DNA from: Cyanobacteria bacterium FACHB-502
GTDB taxonomy: Bacteria; Cyanobacteriota; Cyanobacteriia; Elainellales; Elainellaceae
Assembly: GCA_014695325.1 (NCBI GenBank)
Contig: JACJNZ010000039.1
Coordinates: 1,178,001-1,242,000 of the forward strand
Direction of reading: 5' to 3'
DNA length: 64,000 bases
Part shown: positions 61,231-64,000 of the stretch, piece after piece
Numbering within the stretch: position 1 is the stretch's first letter
Layout of the letters: each line of letters starts with the position of its first letter
Made by a program: the position numbers and the translations under genes
The notes under the pieces: model-generated
The model's input: only the letters and a program-made list of their open reading frames with translations
What the model was told of the DNA's origin: nothing
Databases searched by the model: none

Positions 61231-63188
61231 TTTTTCGAGAACTAGTATTAGAAAACTTCGGTCCTTATAAAGGACGACAGGTATTTAATCTTTGCCCTGG
61301 TCAAGACCAGCAAACCATCGTTCTATTCGGTGGTATGAACGGCGGCGGGAAAACGACGTTGATGGATGCCATTCGTCTGGCGCTCTATGGGCATCGTGCC
61401 CCCTGTTCAACTCGCGGTAGCCTCAGCTATCCTGAATTCCTCAAACAGTGTATTAATCGGCAGGCACAGGACTCTACGATAGAACTGAGTTTCGAACAAA
61501 CCCTGAATAATGAGGCACAGCCTACTGAGTTTAGGATCTACCGTACCTGGACTGAGCAGATTAGCGGTCGAGACATCCTGAGAGTTACGGTTAATGGTGA
61601 AATTGCGCCCGATCTGGCACAGAAATGGGATGAGCGCATTGAAGATTTACTGCCCTTGGGAATTTCCCGCTTGTTTCTGTTTGACGGTGAGCAGGTTGGT
61701 GAACTGGCTGATCGGGATACCTTGCCCCAATCTGTTACTGTTGCGATTCGATCGCTACTAGGACTTGAATTGCCCGATCGTCTCTCTGCCGACCTCGATG
61801 TGCTGACTACCCGTAAGCGTAAAGCCCTAGCAACCGCTCAGGAACAAGCACAGCTATTGGATCTTGAGCAACGCCTAGAATCCCAGGAGCAAGAACGCCG
61901 TTCTATCAAAAAGAAAATTGCTGCAATTCAACCAAAGCTGGACAAGGCAGAAGAGAAATTGCGGCAGGCGGAGGAACGGTTTCTGGCTGAGGGTGGCAAA
62001 ATTGCAGCAGAGCAATCCCAACAGGAGCAGCAATTACAACAGGCGAGGAACAAAGCTGATGACCATCGCGCCGCCTTGCGAGAGGTTGCAGCGGGAGTCT
62101 TGCCTCTGGCATTGATTCAGCCTTTGCTTGAAGAAGCTCAAGTTCAAGCCCAGCAGGAGATCTGGCAGCAACAGTTAGAGTCCGCTGGTGAGTTGTTAAA
62201 GGAACGGAACCAGGACTTGCTTCAGTTTGTTAAATCACTAGACTTAGAAACGAAACAACTTAAGCAAATTCGTTCGTTTCTTGCAAAACAAGAAAAGGAA
62301 GTCTCACAGGATATAGGGGAGACTTGGTTAGGTGCGGACGTAGACACCCTTCATCAACTAACGAACACATTGCAATATGCTCTGCCTCACCAGCGCCAAG
62401 TAGCGGCAGAGCATCTAAAGCAGCTTCAAACCTACCAGGATGAGATTGAGACTATTGAACGCTACCTTGCAACTGCCGCTTCTCCGGAGATGTACGACAA
62501 GTTAGTGCAGCAGGTGCGTCAGGAACAGGCAGAAGTCGTGAGCCTCAAAGCCGATCGCGAACACAGTCAACGGCTTCTTGAGCAAGCAGAACAAACCCTT
62601 GCTCGCACCAGGCAAGAACTAATGGATTATGGCAAGCTGGCGATCGACCGCAAAAATGATGAACATACCCTGGCGGCGATCGCTAAAGTCCAAGATACCC
62701 TCAAAGTGTTCAAGCAAAAGCTGAAACTCCGCAAACTCAATCAGCTTGAGACTCTAGTGACTGAGTGCTTCCTCTACTTACTGCACAAATCGAATTTGGT
62801 GCATCGGGTTCAAATCGACACCGAAACCTTCAGCCTCTCCCTGTTTGACTACGAAGGGCAACCTGTGCCCAAACATCGGCTATCTGCGGGTGAGAAGCAA
62901 CTATTGGCAATTTCCCTGTTGTGGGGATTAGCCCGTGCCTCTGGTCGGCAGTTACCTGTGGCGATTGATACTCCACTGGGTCGGCTTGATTCCTCTCACC
63001 GCAACAATCTAGTCGATCGGTACTTCCCACAAGCCAGCCATCAAGTGCTGCTCCTCTCGACGGATACCGAGATTGGTAAGACAGAGGTGAAGCGGTTGCG
63101 GGAGAATGGAGCGATCTCGCGTGAATACTTGCTTAAGTACGATCGCACTAAGCACCAAACACAAGTGAAACCTGGTTATTTCTGGTAA
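61227..63188 (+). CDS. dndD: DNA sulfur modification protein DndD
   Basis: 653 residues. SMC/Rad50-type ATPase with Walker A LFGGMNGGGKTTLMDAIRLAL (residues about 34-54), extensive coiled coils (about 205-270 and 395-480), and a C-terminal ABC signature HRLSAGEKQLLAISLLWGLA followed by Walker B PVAIDTPLGRLDS. It provides ATPase function for the modification complex. It is translationally coupled to dndC and followed by dndE after 5 bp. Confidence 0.95.
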   Translation: MIFRELVLENFGPYKGRQVFNLCPGQDQQTIVLFGGMNGGGKTTLMDAIRLALYGHRAPCSTRGSLSYPEFLKQCINRQAQDSTIELSFEQTLNNEAQPTEFRIYRTWTEQISGRDILRVTVNGEIAPDLAQKWDERIEDLLPLGISRLFLFDGEQVGELADRDTLPQSVTVAIRSLLGLELPDRLSADLDVLTTRKRKALATAQEQAQLLDLEQRLESQEQERRSIKKKIAAIQPKLDKAEEKLRQAEERFLAEGGKIAAEQSQQEQQLQQARNKADDHRAALREVAAGVLPLALIQPLLEEAQVQAQQEIWQQQLESAGELLKERNQDLLQFVKSLDLETKQLKQIRSFLAKQEKEVSQDIGETWLGADVDTLHQLTNTLQYALPHQRQVAAEHLKQLQTYQDEIETIERYLATAASPEMYDKLVQQVRQEQAEVVSLKADREHSQRLLEQAEQTLARTRQELMDYGKLAIDRKNDEHTLAAIAKVQDTLKVFKQKLKLRKLNQLETLVTECFLYLLHKSNLVHRVQIDTETFSLSLFDYEGQPVPKHRLSAGEKQLLAISLLWGLARASGRQLPVAIDTPLGRLDSSHRNNLVDRYFPQASHQVLLLSTDTEIGKTEVKRLRENGAISREYLLKYDRTKHQTQVKPGYFW

Positions 63189-63193
63189 AAACT

Positions 63194-63574
63194 ATGGAAC
63201 CCCCTGTCGATCGAGTCCGTGTTTCTCAGGCTGCTAAGGATCAGTTGGTTAAACTAAAGCGCAGAACTAAGATTGAGCAATGGAACGTTCTTTGCAGGTG
63301 GGCGTTTTGCTGTTCTCTTGTGGAATCCACTTCCCCTTCTCCTATTTCAATACCTAATGACAGTAACCTCGAAATGAGTTGGCAAGTCTTTGGAGGCGAA
63401 CTAGGAAATATACTAATACTAGCTTTAAGACAACGTTGCTATGATGATGGCTTACAAATAAATAAGCTGACTCTGGCAAGTCAGTTTCGGCTGCACCTTC
63501 ATAGAGGAATCGGGTACCTTGCTGCCGATTCCAAAGATAAAGCACTCGAAGATTTTCTCACAATACTGAGATAA
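63194..63574 (+). CDS. dndE: DNA sulfur modification protein DndE
   Basis: 126 residues. VRVSQAAKDQLVKLKRRTKI and EQWNVLCRWAFCCSLVEST match the DndE pattern (lysine-rich face, NxLCRxxFxxSL). DndE binds nicked DNA through basic residues. Five bp separate it from dndD. Length is normal. Confidence 0.88.
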   Translation: MEPPVDRVRVSQAAKDQLVKLKRRTKIEQWNVLCRWAFCCSLVESTSPSPISIPNDSNLEMSWQVFGGELGNILILALRQRCYDDGLQINKLTLASQFRLHLHRGIGYLAADSKDKALEDFLTILR

Positions 63575-63599
63575 ATCTTTAGATTGAAATAATGACAAG

Positions 63600-64000
63600 A
63601 TGAACACGAAGAATAAAAATAACAAACCCCTATACGATCAATTACTTAGAGTTCCAAGTGGGAAGTTGAAGTGGATAGACGTTATCTTGAGCTGGGTGCT
63701 GAATAATGTTATTTTGTCCAGCCTGCCGATAGTTATTGGTTTTGTTCTTTCATATACAGTTCCATCTTGGAAGCAACCAGCAAATGAAGTAGTGTTGTCC
63801 TTATGTGTCACAGCCATTTCTGTAGCTGCTATCAACTCTAACTTTCCAGATGAGATTAGAGATACAAAGAGAATGGTACAGAGATGGTTATCGATACTCA
63901 CCTATTTGTTAACAATAATATTCACGATACTAATAATTGTTTTTAACCTAAGAAATCAGGTTACTGGTGTAAACACAAATACTATATTTTCCATTTCGAT
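63600..64000 (+). CDS. Membrane protein downstream of dndE, 3' end cut by the window
   Basis: ATG 63600 opens a frame that runs to the window end (133 codons so far). The N terminus is basic (MNTKNKNNKPLYDQLLRVPS). Three hydrophobic segments follow: ILSWVLNNVILSSLPIVIGF, EVVLSLCVTAISVAAI and WLSILTYLLTIIFTILIIVF. The base composition is more AT-rich than the dnd genes. It lies 25 bp after dndE. It may be a membrane effector of the system or a separate cargo gene. Confidence 0.6.
   Translation, partial: MNTKNKNNKPLYDQLLRVPSGKLKWIDVILSWVLNNVILSSLPIVIGFVLSYTVPSWKQPANEVVLSLCVTAISVAAINSNFPDEIRDTKRMVQRWLSILTYLLTIIFTILIIVFNLRNQVTGVNTNTIFSIS

Larger units (their letters stand above)
48017..64000 (+). 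mobile_element. tRNA-Thr-linked genomic island with Dnd phosphorothioation genes
   Basis: The tRNA is followed within 200 bp by a tyrosine recombinase gene and then only plus-strand genes of a DNA sulfur modification and restriction system. No second copy of the tRNA 3' end was seen, so the right boundary lies beyond the window. Confidence 0.75.

Noticed and set aside
48090-64000. Second copy of the tRNA-Thr 3' end (attR)
   Set aside because: Looked for the ggttcgagtcccgtcaccag stretch downstream and did not see it; the right end must be outside the window.

Overview
The window comes from a cyanobacterial chromosome. HIP1-type GCGATCGC/CGATCG words are dense throughout. Characteristic genes include a DUF3747 protein, an SLH-domain protein, a CIA30-family protein, a membrane-bound Hanks kinase with a Pro-rich tail, a cytochrome b6-like protein and glycogen phosphorylase. 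The style resembles filamentous Leptolyngbya-type genomes, but no rRNA or marker gene here fixes the genus.

Layout. 1-960: 3' part of an N-acetylmuramoyl-L-alanine amidase. 1471-3699: a compact three-gene cassette (TIGR04255-type protein, HTH protein, unknown protein) behind a promoter region carrying repeated GTCTAAT heptamers. 3909-15836: core genes (argD, a class I aminotransferase, secreted or membrane hypotheticals, a Ser/Thr kinase, a DUF1517-like protein, a lipoprotein, nei, a TMEM175-like channel). 15837-19050: a patchy accessory stretch with a cold-shock/DUF1294 gene between two imperfect copies of a 68-77 bp repeat, a broken antitoxin, a GrpB-family gene and an unknown internally duplicated protein. 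19191-30441: ispD, a DUF2584-like gene, a ferredoxin/metallo-beta-lactamase fusion, a DUF29 remnant, the tldD/pmbA-like pair, an amino acid racemase, a cytochrome b6-like gene and a large hybrid histidine kinase. 30882-32547: a cluster of small stress-type membrane proteins; two of its genes share an identical 17-bp upstream element. 32891-47574: glgP, a diguanylate cyclase, a phosphoribosyltransferase, a RecB-like nuclease, DUF3747 and SLH proteins, a PII-like protein, an M48-like protein that has lost zinc ligands, and a CIA30 protein.

48017-64000 is a genomic island. tRNA-Thr(TGT) is followed by a tyrosine recombinase and then by one-directional genes that form a DNA phosphorothioation (Dnd) system: dndB, an unknown small gene, dndC, dndD and dndE, followed by a membrane protein that runs off the end. 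Upstream of this operon is a second arm: a MazG-like pyrophosphohydrolase, a PLD/DEAD-box helicase of the Dnd restriction type, a small basic protein, a second DndD-like ATPase, a Dnd-associated protein 4-like protein, a GIY-YIG protein with a large insertion, and a 749-residue DGQHR protein. DndC, DndD and DndE would install sulfur in the DNA backbone using sulfur from a cysteine desulfurase encoded elsewhere (no dndA here). DndB probably regulates. The upstream arm probably senses or cuts unmodified DNA. A perfect ACTGTATG-N10-CATACAGT palindrome precedes dndB. The duplicated DGQHR and SMC-like components together with the GIY-YIG protein make this island the most interesting part of the window.
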